A stretch of 64,000 nucleotides of DNA from Banduia mediterranea. Its GTDB lineage: Bacteria; Pseudomonadota; Gammaproteobacteria; Nevskiales; Nevskiaceae. The position numbers and the translations under genes were made by a program. Numbering within the stretch: the stretch's first letter is position 1; the number at the start of each line of letters is the position of its first letter. The stretch spans positions 39,797-103,796 of the forward strand of contig NZ_JAVRIC010000014.1 in the NCBI RefSeq assembly GCF_031846245.1. Reading direction: 5' to 3'. Of the stretch, positions 33,592-43,141 are shown in pieces. The notes under the pieces are model-generated. The model made no database searches. It had not been told where the DNA came from and was given only the letters and a program-made list of their open reading frames with translations.

Positions 33592-33668
33592 GGTCGCGAC
33601 ACGGACCCGCCGTAGCCCGTTTTTTGGATGTCGGACCCTGTCTTCGCGATCAGCTGGGGGTAAAGGGC

Positions 33669-34823
33669 TCAAACCAGCCGCCGCGGATCGAACAGGCGCT
33701 CGTATTCATCCAGCGCGTAGCGGTCGGTCATGCCGGCGACGTAGTCGGCGACGATGCGGGCGCGTCCAGCCGGGCCTTCGGAACGCTCCAGCGCCTGTGC
33801 GCCATCGTGGAATTCCGGTGGCATCAGTCGCGGATCGTCCATGAAGGCTTCGAACATCTCGCGCACCACGCGTTTGGCCTTGCTGGTCATGCGGTGCACA
33901 CGATGATGCCGATACAGGTTCTGATACAGAAAACGCTTGAGTTCGCTGGCCTCGTGGCGCACTTCGTCGGAAAACGCGATGAGCAGGCCGCCGCTGGTCC
34001 GTACGGCTTCGATATCGGCCGGCGCAGCTTCGGCGAGGCGTGCGAGGCTGGTGTCGATGAGATCGCTCACCAGTGTATTGATGATGCGTCGAATGGTTTC
34101 GTGGCGCGTCTGCCGCGGCGTGGCCCGAGGATGGCGGCGGCGCACCTCGTCCAGGTGTCGCGCCACCAGGGGCACCGCTTCGAACTGCTCCAGCGTGACC
34201 AGACCGGAGCGCACGCCGTCATCGACATCATGATTGTTGTAGGCGATTTCGTCGGCAAGATTGGCGAGCTGCGCCTCCAGACTGGGTGCGGTCCCGTCCA
34301 GAAACCGCTGTCCGATCTCGCCGAGCTTGCGCGCGCGTGTTTTCGAGCAGTGCTTGAGGATGCCCTCGCGCGTCTCGAAGCTCAGATTGAGGCCGCGGAA
34401 ATCCGCGTACTTGTTTTCAAGCTCATCGACCACACGCAGCGACTGCGCATTGTGCTCGAAACCGCCATGCTCGCGCATGCAGTCGTGCAGCGCATCCTGG
34501 CCGGCGTGCCCGAACGGGGTGTGGCCCAGGTCATGCGCCAGACAGATCGCTTCGCACAGATCTTCGTTGAGACGCAGGGTGCGCGCCACGGTGCGCGCGA
34601 TCTGCGCGACTTCCAGCGAATGCGTGAGCCGAGTACGAAACAGGTCACCCTCATGATTGACGAAGACCTGAGTCTTGTATTCCAGCCGACGGAATGCGGA
34701 CGAATGGATGATGCGGTCACGATCGCGCTGATACTGACTGCGGTGACCCGGCCCGGGTTCGACATGGCGGCGCCCGCGCGAGCTTGCATCGCTCGCCGCA
34801 TAAGGCGCCAAAACCTGGCTCAC
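33669..34823 (-). CDS. dgt: dGTPase-family HD-domain triphosphohydrolase
   Basis: The 384-residue protein is a deoxyguanosinetriphosphate triphosphohydrolase-like enzyme. The HD metal site appears as [12 protein letters not shown] followed by [13 protein letters not shown], and the family start motif [20 protein letters not shown] is present. It would hydrolyse dNTPs to nucleosides and tripolyphosphate, affecting dNTP pools. Its ATG overlaps the aroB stop by four bases, so it is translated with the shikimate genes. Confidence 0.93.
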   Translation of the reverse strand: MSQVLAPYAASDASSRGRRHVEPGPGHRSQYQRDRDRIIHSSAFRRLEYKTQVFVNHEGDLFRTRLTHSLEVAQIARTVARTLRLNEDLCEAICLAHDLGHTPFGHAGQDALHDCMREHGGFEHNAQSLRVVDELENKYADFRGLNLSFETREGILKHCSKTRARKLGEIGQRFLDGTAPSLEAQLANLADEIAYNNHDVDDGVRSGLVTLEQFEAVPLVARHLDEVRRRHPRATPRQTRHETIRRIINTLVSDLIDTSLARLAEAAPADIEAVRTSGGLLIAFSDEVRHEASELKRFLYQNLYRHHRVHRMTSKAKRVVREMFEAFMDDPRLMPPEFHDGAQALERSEGPAGRARIVADYVAGMTDRYALDEYERLFDPRRLV

Positions 34824-35926
34824 TTGGCCTCGATGCGACAGAAACGGGACAGGGTGTCGTCGAGCAGTTCCGGCGTGAAGTCGGCACTGACCACGGCCTC
34901 GCCGATCGAACGCATCAGTATCAGCCGCAGCTTGCCACCCTGGACCTTCTTGTCGAGTTGCATGTGCTCGTGGAAATCGTCGACCGTCATGTCCGCCGGC
35001 GGTGTCGTCGGCAGCCCGGCACGCCGCACCAGAGCAATGCAGCGCTGTGCTTCGTCCTCACCCAGCCAGCCGAGCCGGACCGACAGATTGCAGGCCATGC
35101 ACAGGCCGACCGCCACGGCTTCGCCATGCAGCCACTGGCCATAGCCGCTGTGGGTTTCGATGGCGTGGGCGAAGGTGTGTCCGAGATTGAGCAGGGCCCG
35201 TCGGCCGGATTCGCGTTCGTCGGCGGCGACGATCTGGGCCTTCATCGCGCAGCAGCGTTCGACCACTTCGGCCAGACGATTGCCGTCCAGCGCCAGCAAA
35301 GGATCGAGATTGTGTTCAAGCCAGCCGAAGAAGTCGGCGTCACCGAGCATTGCGTACTTGATGACCTCGGCCATGCCGGACAGCAACTCTCGTCGCGACA
35401 GCGACGACAGCGTGGCCAGATCGGAGATGACCAGCCTCGGCTGATGGAAGGCGCCGATCATGTTCTTGCCGCGCGCATGATTGATGCCGGTCTTGCCGCC
35501 GACGCTCGAATCGACCTGCGCCAGCAGCGTGGTCGGAATCTGCGTGAAATCGATGCCGCGCTGGTAGATCGCGGCCACGAAGCCGGCCAGATCGCCGATC
35601 ACTCCGCCGCCAAGTGCAACCAGCACCCCGTCGCGCGGCAGGCGGTGTTCCAGCAGCCAGTCCAGCACCTGCTCGACCTTGGCCCAGCTCTTGGTCGCCT
35701 CGCCCGGCGGCAGGCTCAGCACATCCGCATCCGACAGCTTCAAGGCAGCGCAGACCGGCGCCAGATACTGCGCGGCGACGTTGTGATCGGTGATCAGCTT
35801 CAGCGGCCTGCCGTGAAGTTCACGATAGCTCGCCGGGTCTGCCAACAGGCGCGCGCCGATGCGGATCGGGTAGCTTCGCGTTCCGAGGTCGACATTGAGT
35901 ACCCGGGTGTTGAGATGCTGAGTCAT
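34820..35926 (-). CDS. aroB: 3-dehydroquinate synthase
   Basis: AroB converts DAHP to 3-dehydroquinate in the shikimate pathway using NAD and a metal. The 368-residue protein shows [20 protein letters not shown], the [12 protein letters not shown] motif, and the metal ligands Glu in GMAEVIKYA and His in [11 protein letters not shown]. It overlaps aroK and dgt by four bases each, typical of a tightly coupled operon. Confidence 0.97.
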   Translation of the reverse strand: MTQHLNTRVLNVDLGTRSYPIRIGARLLADPASYRELHGRPLKLITDHNVAAQYLAPVCAALKLSDADVLSLPPGEATKSWAKVEQVLDWLLEHRLPRDGVLVALGGGVIGDLAGFVAAIYQRGIDFTQIPTTLLAQVDSSVGGKTGINHARGKNMIGAFHQPRLVISDLATLSSLSRRELLSGMAEVIKYAMLGDADFFGWLEHNLDPLLALDGNRLAEVVERCCAMKAQIVAADERESGRRALLNLGHTFAHAIETHSGYGQWLHGEAVAVGLCMACNLSVRLGWLGEDEAQRCIALVRRAGLPTTPPADMTVDDFHEHMQLDKKVQGGKLRLILMRSIGEAVVSADFTPELLDDTLSRFCRIEAK

Positions 35927-36453
35927 GCAACGAATTCGTGGCTGTGCAGGAAGTCACTGATCTCGCGAACCAGGGCGCGCGCGTGACGACCATCGGTGTA
36001 GACGACCAGGTCGGCGATTTCGCGATATAGCGGATCGCGAACCTCGAACAGACGCGCCAGGGTCTGCGCGCGGTCGACATTCTGCAACAGCGGCCGATTT
36101 TCAGCACGCGCAGTGCGCTGCACCTGCTGCTCGACACCAGCGTGCAGATAGATGACGACACTGTGCGAAGCCATCAGACGGCGTGTGTCGGCATCGAGCA
36201 CCGCCCCGCCACCGCTGGCCAGAACGATGCCGGGCTGTTCGAGCAGCGCCGCGATCGCCTGCTTCTCACGCTGGCGAAAACCCGCCTCGCCTTCCTTTTC
36301 AAAGATGTAGGAAATGTCGACGCCGGTGCGCCTCTCGATTTCCTGGTCACTGTCGCAAAACGTCTGATGACGCAATTCGGCGAGACGGCGACCGACGGTG
36401 GTCTTGCCGGCCCCCATCGGTCCTACCAGGGAAATCCGCCGTGGCGCACTCAT
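35923..36453 (-). CDS. aroK: Shikimate kinase
   Basis: This 176-residue kinase phosphorylates shikimate. It has the Walker A motif GPMGAGKTTVGRRLA, the shikimate-binding DSDQEIERRTG and GGGAVL motifs. In many gammaproteobacteria aroK directly follows pilQ; here a lipoprotein gene intervenes, ending nine bases upstream. Confidence 0.96.
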   Translation of the reverse strand: MSAPRRISLVGPMGAGKTTVGRRLAELRHQTFCDSDQEIERRTGVDISYIFEKEGEAGFRQREKQAIAALLEQPGIVLASGGGAVLDADTRRLMASHSVVIYLHAGVEQQVQRTARAENRPLLQNVDRAQTLARLFEVRDPLYREIADLVVYTDGRHARALVREISDFLHSHEFVA

Positions 36454-36461
36454 GAGACCCG

Positions 36462-37955
36462 CTATTCTTCCGCGGGCTCGGCCACGGTGATTTCACGAAT
36501 GTTCGACAGGGCGCCGTTCTCGGCGCGTACGCGAACCTGGGCAGCGCCCTCCGTGGGACCGGCTTCGTAACGTGACGTGGCCTCGCCGGATTCGTTGGTC
36601 ACCTGCACCTCCGGGAACACGCGTTCGTTGACCGAGGTGCCCGCGGCTTGCAACAGCAGGAATTCGACCTCGACGCCTTCGATGGGCTGCCCGGCGCCAT
36701 TGAGCAAGGTGACCTCGAGATTCGAGAAGCGGCCTGCGTTCGGCGAGGTGTTGACGATCAATGGCGTGGCATCGAGGTTGATCTGGGTCGGCCCGTCGAC
36801 GAAATTGACGAGCAAGGTGGCTTCCTGCCCGGTGGCTTCGTCCTCAGCCTGCACTTCGACCTGACCGGAATTGTTGCTGTAGATGTAGACCGGTTCCGAG
36901 AAGTCGCCGCTGTTGCTGGCGCTGGTGGTGGCGGTGATCGTGGCCGAACCGGTGATCGCGTTGTTGACGACGAACAAGGCGCGATTGCTGTCGGTGGACA
37001 ATTTCACGGAACTGCTCACACCGGCCGAACCCGTCTGCGTGGACGAGTCCCGCGTCCATTGGAAACGCAGGCGCTCCTTGCTGTCGATGCCGACGAAAAC
37101 CGATTCGTTCTCGGCCGGTGACGTGAACTGGAAGGTGTCCGGCAGGATGTTGACCTGATAGACGGCGCTGCCGCTGGTTCCACCGATGGTGGTTTCGGCG
37201 GTGATATTGACGACCGAATCCGTCCCCGTGGGCGACGGCGGCCGGTAGCTGAACGTCTTGATGCCGGCGTCGGTCGTGGTGTATCCGGTCAGGCCGGATT
37301 CAGAGCAGGTGGTTTCCGCGGGCGGCGTGATCGTTCCCGAGGTGGCGCGCAGCGTGACGCAGGCCTGGGGAACCTGGGCGCCGCTGGCCTTGGTCACGGT
37401 CACGCGATAACCGGCATTGGTCACGCCCGGTGCGACGTTTTTCGGGCCGGTGATCACCAGCGTCGGCGCGGAGGCCTTGGTCAGCTTGATCTGGAACTCT
37501 TCTTCGAGCGTGCCGCCGCCTTCGCTGCTCGTCAGTTCGACCGAAGCGACGAGATCGATGGTCCTGGCGGCGGTAACGGTATCGGGCGCCTGATAGTCGA
37601 ACTCGACCTCGCCCGAGGAATCGGTGTTGTCGCCACCGGTATTGGCATTGCTGGGCGGCGCATTGACGAAGCCCTGATCCGGCGTGAGCGCGATGAAACG
37701 ATCCTTCACCACCTTGCCGGAGCCGGTCTTGAGCGTGGCGACGAAGCCTTCGGCGATGTCGCCGGCCTCGACCGTGACCTGCCCGGACGACGCGCCGTCA
37801 GGGCCTTCGACCGTCAGAACCAGACTTGAACCCGAGCCGCTGGGGTCGTCGGCGTCCAGCAGTCCGCCGCTGCCCTCGTCGTCGGTACTGCAAGCGAGGG
37901 CTGCAAGGCAGACCGTGCTGCACAAGGCAGCACGCAGGAAGGACATGAGGGACAT
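36462..37955 (-). CDS. Ig-like repeat lipoprotein inside the pil-aro operon
   Basis: The 497-residue protein has a lipoprotein signal (CLAALAC lipobox), a low-complexity acidic/Ser linker, and several beta-rich segments that resemble bacterial Ig-like (Big1-type) domains. These include a terminal repeat of the form GQPIEGVEVEFLLL and SGEATSRYEAGPTEG. The sequence is Ser/Thr/Gly-rich with few cysteines. It lies between pilQ and aroK in the same direction, so it is probably co-transcribed with the secretin. It may act in the outer membrane as an accessory or adhesive protein of the pilus; this is inference. An alternative start lies three codons downstream. Confidence 0.75.
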   Translation of the reverse strand: MSLMSFLRAALCSTVCLAALACSTDDEGSGGLLDADDPSGSGSSLVLTVEGPDGASSGQVTVEAGDIAEGFVATLKTGSGKVVKDRFIALTPDQGFVNAPPSNANTGGDNTDSSGEVEFDYQAPDTVTAARTIDLVASVELTSSEGGGTLEEEFQIKLTKASAPTLVITGPKNVAPGVTNAGYRVTVTKASGAQVPQACVTLRATSGTITPPAETTCSESGLTGYTTTDAGIKTFSYRPPSPTGTDSVVNITAETTIGGTSGSAVYQVNILPDTFQFTSPAENESVFVGIDSKERLRFQWTRDSSTQTGSAGVSSSVKLSTDSNRALFVVNNAITGSATITATTSASNSGDFSEPVYIYSNNSGQVEVQAEDEATGQEATLLVNFVDGPTQINLDATPLIVNTSPNAGRFSNLEVTLLNGAGQPIEGVEVEFLLLQAAGTSVNERVFPEVQVTNESGEATSRYEAGPTEGAAQVRVRAENGALSNIREITVAEPAEE

Positions 37956-38012
37956 GAAAATTCCGGGAATGATTGATTTGAGTATAGCGAAAGTCCCCGA
38001 ATCGACGATTCC

Positions 38013-40088
38013 TTATTCGACACGCAGTCCTTCCTGCAGGATTTTCGGTGTCACGAAAATCAGCAGTTCGCGCTTGATGGACGAGGATGAGTTGCTGCGG
38101 AACAGGGCGCCGAGCAGCGGAATGTCTCCGAGGAACGGCACCTTGGTGCTGGAACTGCTGTTGTCCTGCTGGAACACGCCGCCGAGCACCACGGTAGCGC
38201 CGTTGTTGACCAGCACCTGCGTGGTCAGGCGCTGGGTGTCGATTGCCGGTGCGCTGCCGCCGGTGCCGGTGTTCACGTCTTCGCCCTGGGTATCGTTGGT
38301 CACCGAGATATCCATGATGACGCGCGCATCCGGCGTGATCTGCGGGGTCACGGTCAGGCTCAACACGGCCTTCTTGAAGCTGACCGAGGTGGCGCCGCTG
38401 GACGTCGATTCCTGATACGGAATCTCGCGGCCCTGCTCGACCAGTGCCTGCTTGGCGTTGGCGGTAATCACGCGCGGGTTCGAAATGACCTCGCCGCGAC
38501 CCTCGGCCTGCAGCGCCGACAGTTCGAGATCGACCAGATAGTCGGAACCAAGGATCGCCAGCCCGAAACGTCCCGGCGACGACACGGCGGCCGGCAGACT
38601 CACGCTCAGGGAGTCGTCCAGCGTCGGGATGTTGGTGCCGGTGTCCTCGCCGATGCCGATGGTCGAACGCGCGCCTTCGACATTGCCCGAGGTTCCCACC
38701 TGGGCGTCGCCGATGCTGCCGATGGTGGACACGCCGAAGCGGGTGCCGAGATCGCGCGCGAAGTCATCGCTGGCGACGACGATGCGCGACTCGATCAGCA
38801 CCTGGCGCACTGGAATGTCGAGCCGCGCGACCAGCGAGCGAATCTCGGCCAGCTTTTCGCGCGTTTCCAGCACCAGCATGGAATTGGTACGCTCGTCGAC
38901 CGAAACGCGGCCGCGTTCGGACAGAATCGACGTTTCCCCGGCCAGCAGGGCCGCCATCTCGGCCGCCTTGGCGTAGTTGACCTGAATCAGCTCGGAGCGC
39001 AGCGGCGCGAGGTCGACCTTTTGCTGAGCCGCTTCCAGCTCCGCCTTTTCACGCTCGGCGAGTTCGGTCAGTGGCGCCACCAGCATCACATTGCCTTCCT
39101 GGCGCATGCCCAGGCCCTTGGTACGCAGGATGATGTCCAGAGCCTGATCCCAGGGCACATTCTGCAGACGCATTGCGATCTCGCCCTGCACCGAGTCCGA
39201 GACCACCATGTTGGTGCCGGCCACGTCGGCGATGATCTGCAGCAAGGAGCGCACGTCCACGTTCTGGAACGACAGTGAAATCCGCTCGCCGGTATATTGC
39301 GGTTCGGTCTGGCGACGCTCCTCGACCTGGCTGGCCGTCAGCGGCTGCAGCTCCAGCGTGAACACGTTGCCGGACTGATAGGCTGCCTGCTCGAAGTCGC
39401 CCGCGGTCGGCGTCACCACGACCTCGGTATTGATTCCGCTGCGCACAGTGTCGATGTATTTCACCGGCGTGGCGAAATCGAGCACATCGAGCCGCTTCAG
39501 CAGCGGGTCGGACACCGAGGCGTTCTTGAAACGGGCGATCACGCGGCCGCCTTCCTCGCGAACGTCGACCGGCGTCTGCGGGTCGGACAGTCTCACGATC
39601 ACACGCCCTTCGCCCTTCTCGCCGCGCCGGAAATCGACGCCCTGCAGCTGCGCGCCGCGGCGCGGCGCCTCGATCGTGGCGCCGCTGCTGTGGCCGGCGC
39701 CGAGCAGTTCGAGATAGATCTTGTTGCCGTCGGTACGCACGCGATGCGGCAGCATCGTGGTCATTTCCACAACGACGCGGGTGCGGCCCTTGGACTCGGC
39801 CGCCGCGACATTGCGCACGGCGCCGATATTGATGCGCTTGAGTCGTTCCACCACAGCCAGCCGCGTATCCGGCAGGTCCAGCGACAGGCGCGCCGGCGTC
39901 TCCACGGTAAAGATGTGCGGTTCCGGTGCCGGCTCACTGAGCGTCAGCGTCAGCAGTACGCGCTCGCCGTCGGCCAGCGAGAAGTCGATCGACTGCAAAG
40001 CGCGGGACGTCGCCGCCGAAGCCGGAAGCGCGAGACTCCACAGCAGCGCCAGAGCCACGAATGCAAATGATGGGGTGCGATTTTTCAT
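38013..40088 (-). CDS. pilQ: Type IV pilus secretin PilQ
   Basis: PilQ forms the outer-membrane channel for the type IV pilus. The 691-residue protein has a signal peptide, two AMIN-like N-terminal domains, an STN-like segment (ISLSFQNVDVRSLLQIIADV near residue 290), N1 with VDERTNSMLVLETREK, and the C-terminal secretin domain with the VVLGGVFQQ and KVPFLGDIPLLGALFR motifs. It is the last of pilMNOPQ. Confidence 0.96.
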   Translation of the reverse strand: MKNRTPSFAFVALALLWSLALPASAATSRALQSIDFSLADGERVLLTLTLSEPAPEPHIFTVETPARLSLDLPDTRLAVVERLKRINIGAVRNVAAAESKGRTRVVVEMTTMLPHRVRTDGNKIYLELLGAGHSSGATIEAPRRGAQLQGVDFRRGEKGEGRVIVRLSDPQTPVDVREEGGRVIARFKNASVSDPLLKRLDVLDFATPVKYIDTVRSGINTEVVVTPTAGDFEQAAYQSGNVFTLELQPLTASQVEERRQTEPQYTGERISLSFQNVDVRSLLQIIADVAGTNMVVSDSVQGEIAMRLQNVPWDQALDIILRTKGLGMRQEGNVMLVAPLTELAEREKAELEAAQQKVDLAPLRSELIQVNYAKAAEMAALLAGETSILSERGRVSVDERTNSMLVLETREKLAEIRSLVARLDIPVRQVLIESRIVVASDDFARDLGTRFGVSTIGSIGDAQVGTSGNVEGARSTIGIGEDTGTNIPTLDDSLSVSLPAAVSSPGRFGLAILGSDYLVDLELSALQAEGRGEVISNPRVITANAKQALVEQGREIPYQESTSSGATSVSFKKAVLSLTVTPQITPDARVIMDISVTNDTQGEDVNTGTGGSAPAIDTQRLTTQVLVNNGATVVLGGVFQQDNSSSSTKVPFLGDIPLLGALFRSNSSSSIKRELLIFVTPKILQEGLRVE

Positions 40089-40097
40089 GACGACGAC

Positions 40098-40622
40098 TCA
40101 GGGTTCCGACACGGCGAGTACGGCCGGCCGCTGCATCCAGCCACCAAAGCCGTCGGGAATGATCTCCAGAAGACTGAGCTCGGTTTCGCTGATCTTCAGA
40201 ATCTCTCCGAAGTTCTGGCCGATATGGTCTCCCGCGGTCACGCGATGAATGACTGAATCCGGTGCCTTGATCAGGGCGAAGCTGCGCTGTCCCGCCTCGA
40301 TCACACCAACCATGCGCAGACTGTCGAGCGGATACTCCTCCAGCGGCTCGCGGTTGCGCTTCAAATCCGGACGGATGGCGGACAACGGGCTGTCAGCCGG
40401 TCCGCCTTCGGGCTCAACCTTGACGAAGGGGTCGCGCCGCTCCGAGTCGGTATAGGCAAACGCCACATAGGGTTCCATCTGCGGGATCGGCTCGATCGCG
40501 CGCGTCTTGCGCCCTTTGACCTCGGCCACGTATTGCTGCAGGTCGCTCATGTCGCGCGAGCAGGCGCTCAGCAGGGCTGCCGGCAGCAGTGCCGAGAGCA
40601 CCCAGACGCGCACGCGGTTCAC
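40098..40622 (-). CDS. pilP: Type IV pilus lipoprotein PilP
   Basis: The 174-residue lipoprotein (lipobox LLSAC) connects PilNO with the secretin. The HQ-domain region with GVIEAGQRSFALIKAPDS and VTAGDHIGQNFGEILKISE is typical. Its start overlaps the pilO stop by four bases, and it ends nine bases before pilQ. Confidence 0.93.
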   Translation of the reverse strand: MNRVRVWVLSALLPAALLSACSRDMSDLQQYVAEVKGRKTRAIEPIPQMEPYVAFAYTDSERRDPFVKVEPEGGPADSPLSAIRPDLKRNREPLEEYPLDSLRMVGVIEAGQRSFALIKAPDSVIHRVTAGDHIGQNFGEILKISETELSLLEIIPDGFGGWMQRPAVLAVSEP

Positions 40623-41296
40623 CGCCGTCCTCCGCGCGGCTTGGTCGCCGCCTGTTGCGCCTGGATTTCGGCCTCGTCCAGATACCGGTAGGTCTTGGCG
40701 GTGGCGGTCATGCGCAGATCGCCACTGTTCGCCGGCGAGTTCTTCGGCGCATTGCTGCCACGGGCATTGGCCGGCCGGATTTCGACGTTCTCGATCGTGA
40801 CGATGCGCGGCAGGGCGGCGACGCCACTGACGAAGTTGCCCATCTCGTTGTAATCGCCCACCACCAGGATCCGGTTCGGAATCTCGGCGTAGAACTCCTT
40901 GGTGATCTCGCTCTGCGGCTGGAACAGCTCTTCTTCGAGCCCGGCGGCGACGCGCGTCTGCGCGATGTCGTTGAGCAGATTGGCGACCTCGGCCTTGGAC
41001 GGCAGCTGGCGCAGCATGTCACCGAAGGAGCGCTCCATCTCGGCGAGCTGTTCCTTGTAGGCATCGAGCGCAGCGACCTTGCGCTGCTTGGTTTCGAAGT
41101 CCTGGCGCAGCTTGACCTCCTGCGCGCGCGCCTGCTCGATCTCTTCGGTCTTGGGCTTGATAAAAAACCAAGTGCCGGCGGCGATCACCAGCACGCCGGC
41201 CAGAATGGCGGCGGCAATGCGTACCCAGTCCGGCCAGGCGGCGGGATTCTGCGCGTCGATCGAGCGCAGCTCGTCGAACCGATCCTGCAGGTTCAT
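40619..41296 (-). CDS. pilO: Type IV pilus inner-membrane protein PilO
   Basis: The 225-residue protein has one N-terminal helix (about residues 22-40), a coiled-coil segment with Lys/Glu/Gln-rich heptads, and a ferredoxin-like periplasmic domain. Phrases such as LPSKAEVANLLNDIAQT are family-typical. The ATG at 41296 overlaps the pilN stop (ATGA), which fixes the start. PilN and PilO form heterodimers in the inner-membrane alignment complex. Confidence 0.93.
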   Translation of the reverse strand: MNLQDRFDELRSIDAQNPAAWPDWVRIAAAILAGVLVIAAGTWFFIKPKTEEIEQARAQEVKLRQDFETKQRKVAALDAYKEQLAEMERSFGDMLRQLPSKAEVANLLNDIAQTRVAAGLEEELFQPQSEITKEFYAEIPNRILVVGDYNEMGNFVSGVAALPRIVTIENVEIRPANARGSNAPKNSPANSGDLRMTATAKTYRYLDEAEIQAQQAATKPRGGRR

Positions 41297-41877
41297 TGCA
41301 GCACCTCGGAATCGTCCGCCGGGGGCGCGCCGGGTTTGGTCAGGTTGGTGACCTGAAGTGTGAATTCCGACTGGCGCAGGCGATTCTGCTCGGTGGTCTT
41401 GATCACCACCAGGCGCGGGTCCGCGAACCATTCGGAGGCGTCCAGATTCTTCATGTAGGTCGAGACACGGCCATTGGATTCGGCAATGCCGTCGATGGTC
41501 ACTCCGCTGCCCTGCTGCTTGACCGCGGTCAGGTACACGCCATCCGGCAGGGTGCTGACGATTTCATCAAAGAAATGTACGGTGGCGGAACGTGAGGCCT
41601 GCAACTGCTCGATCACCCGCATGCGCGCCAGCAGGTTTTCCTTGACGCGCTCGAGTTCCTGGATTTCCTTGATCTTCTGGTCGACCGCGGTGATCTCCTG
41701 CTTGAGGAAATCATTGCGTGACTGTTGGTAGGCAATCGTGCTTTTCATCAGGAACAGGGCGATGCCAACCACCACGACGCCCACGCCCAAGCCTATGCCC
41801 ATCATGACCACGAACTGCTTCTTGCGGCGCTCGCGGCGCTCGCTGCGCCAATCGAGAAGATTGATCCGGGTGGCCAT
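41293..41877 (-). CDS. pilN: Type IV pilus inner-membrane protein PilN
   Basis: The 194-residue protein starts MATRINLLDWRSERRERRKK, which includes the conserved INLLPWR-like motif that binds PilM, followed by a membrane helix and a coiled coil. The periplasmic part contains DGVYLTAVKQQGSGVTIDG, typical of PilN. It lies nine bases after pilM. Confidence 0.95.
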   Translation of the reverse strand: MATRINLLDWRSERRERRKKQFVVMMGIGLGVGVVVVGIALFLMKSTIAYQQSRNDFLKQEITAVDQKIKEIQELERVKENLLARMRVIEQLQASRSATVHFFDEIVSTLPDGVYLTAVKQQGSGVTIDGIAESNGRVSTYMKNLDASEWFADPRLVVIKTTEQNRLRQSEFTLQVTNLTKPGAPPADDSEVLQ

Positions 41878-41886
41878 AGTCGCGCC

Positions 41887-42972
41887 TCAGACCGATGGAT
41901 CGAAGGCGCGGAACGCGAGTCCGCAGGCGATCAGCAGGGAAGACTCGTCCTTGGCCAGCGTGGCCGGCTTGGCTCGCGCGGCGATCGTCATCTGCGAAAA
42001 CGGCGTGGCGACGGCGGTGGGAATGTGCAGACGCTCTTCGAGGGCCTTGTCGACATCCAGCACTTGCGCGCAGCCGCCCGCAAGAATGATCTGGTCGATC
42101 GAATTGAACTGTGACGAGGACGCAAAAAAGAACTGCAGGCTGCGATCGATCTGCTGCGCCATGTCACCGATGAACGCCGGCAGCACTTCGGTAAAGTAGG
42201 ACTCCGGCAGGTTGCCGAAGCGCTTGGCCTTGGCCGCCTCGTCGAACACCATGCCGTAGTTGCGCATCACGTCTTCGGTGAGCTGCTTGCCGCCGAAAGC
42301 CTGATCGCGCGTGTAAATGGTGTGCTGGTCATGCAGCACGATCACCGAGGTGGTGGTCGCGCCCATGTCCACCACGGCCACCGTGCGACCCCGACCCCGG
42401 TTGGGCATCTGGTGCGTCAGGAACTGACAGGCGTTCTCCATCGCATAGGACTCGACATCCACCACCTTGGGCGTGAGCCCGGCGATCGCCAACGCCGCAG
42501 ACAGGGTTTCGATCTGTTCCTTGCGGCAGGCCGCCAGCAGCACGTCGACCGTGCCGCCACCACCATCGGTGGGCCCGAGAATCTGGAAATCGATGTTGAC
42601 TTCGTCGATCGGGTACGGGATGTACTGATCCGCCTCGACCTTGATCTGCTCTTCCATGTCCATTTCGGACAGGCTCGCCGGCATCGCGATCAGCTTGGTG
42701 ATGACGGACGACCCGGACACCGCCACGGCAACCTGGCGCGTGCGCGTGCCGGCGCGCGAAACGGCGCGGCCAATCGCCTCGCCGACGGCGTCGATGTCTG
42801 AAATCTGTTTATCGGCGATCGAGTTGGCTGGTAAGGTCTCGACCGCATAGGCTTCGACCTGATACCGCTCACCCCGGCGCGAGAGCTCCAATAGCTTGAC
42901 CGCGCTCGAACTGATGTCCAGTCCCAGCAGCTCTTGGTTGCCCCCCCCGAATAAAGACTGAGTTATGCCCAT
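41887..42972 (-). CDS. pilM: Type IV pilus assembly protein PilM
   Basis: PilM is an actin-like cytoplasmic ATPase-fold protein that recruits PilN. The 361-residue protein begins MGITQSLFGGGNQELLGLDI and has VVDMGATTTSVIVLHD and IILAGGCAQVLDVDKALEER typical of the fold. The ATG at 42972 is preferred to an upstream start. It heads the pilMNOPQ operon, divergent from the penicillin-binding protein gene. Confidence 0.95.
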   Translation of the reverse strand: MGITQSLFGGGNQELLGLDISSSAVKLLELSRRGERYQVEAYAVETLPANSIADKQISDIDAVGEAIGRAVSRAGTRTRQVAVAVSGSSVITKLIAMPASLSEMDMEEQIKVEADQYIPYPIDEVNIDFQILGPTDGGGGTVDVLLAACRKEQIETLSAALAIAGLTPKVVDVESYAMENACQFLTHQMPNRGRGRTVAVVDMGATTTSVIVLHDQHTIYTRDQAFGGKQLTEDVMRNYGMVFDEAAKAKRFGNLPESYFTEVLPAFIGDMAQQIDRSLQFFFASSSQFNSIDQIILAGGCAQVLDVDKALEERLHIPTAVATPFSQMTIAARAKPATLAKDESSLLIACGLAFRAFDPSV

Positions 42973-43141
42973 ATGGTCCCGACGCGCCCACAAGCTCTGT
43001 TTACAGCCATGGTGACGCCTCCCCGACGGAGTCCTAATATAACGGAAGATTTTCTCAAAGCAACGCTAAGTTGCACGTCCAACTATCTGATCGACTTCCC
43101 AAAGATGCCGCCGCACCAGTCCGGTGGAACACAATCGAACA

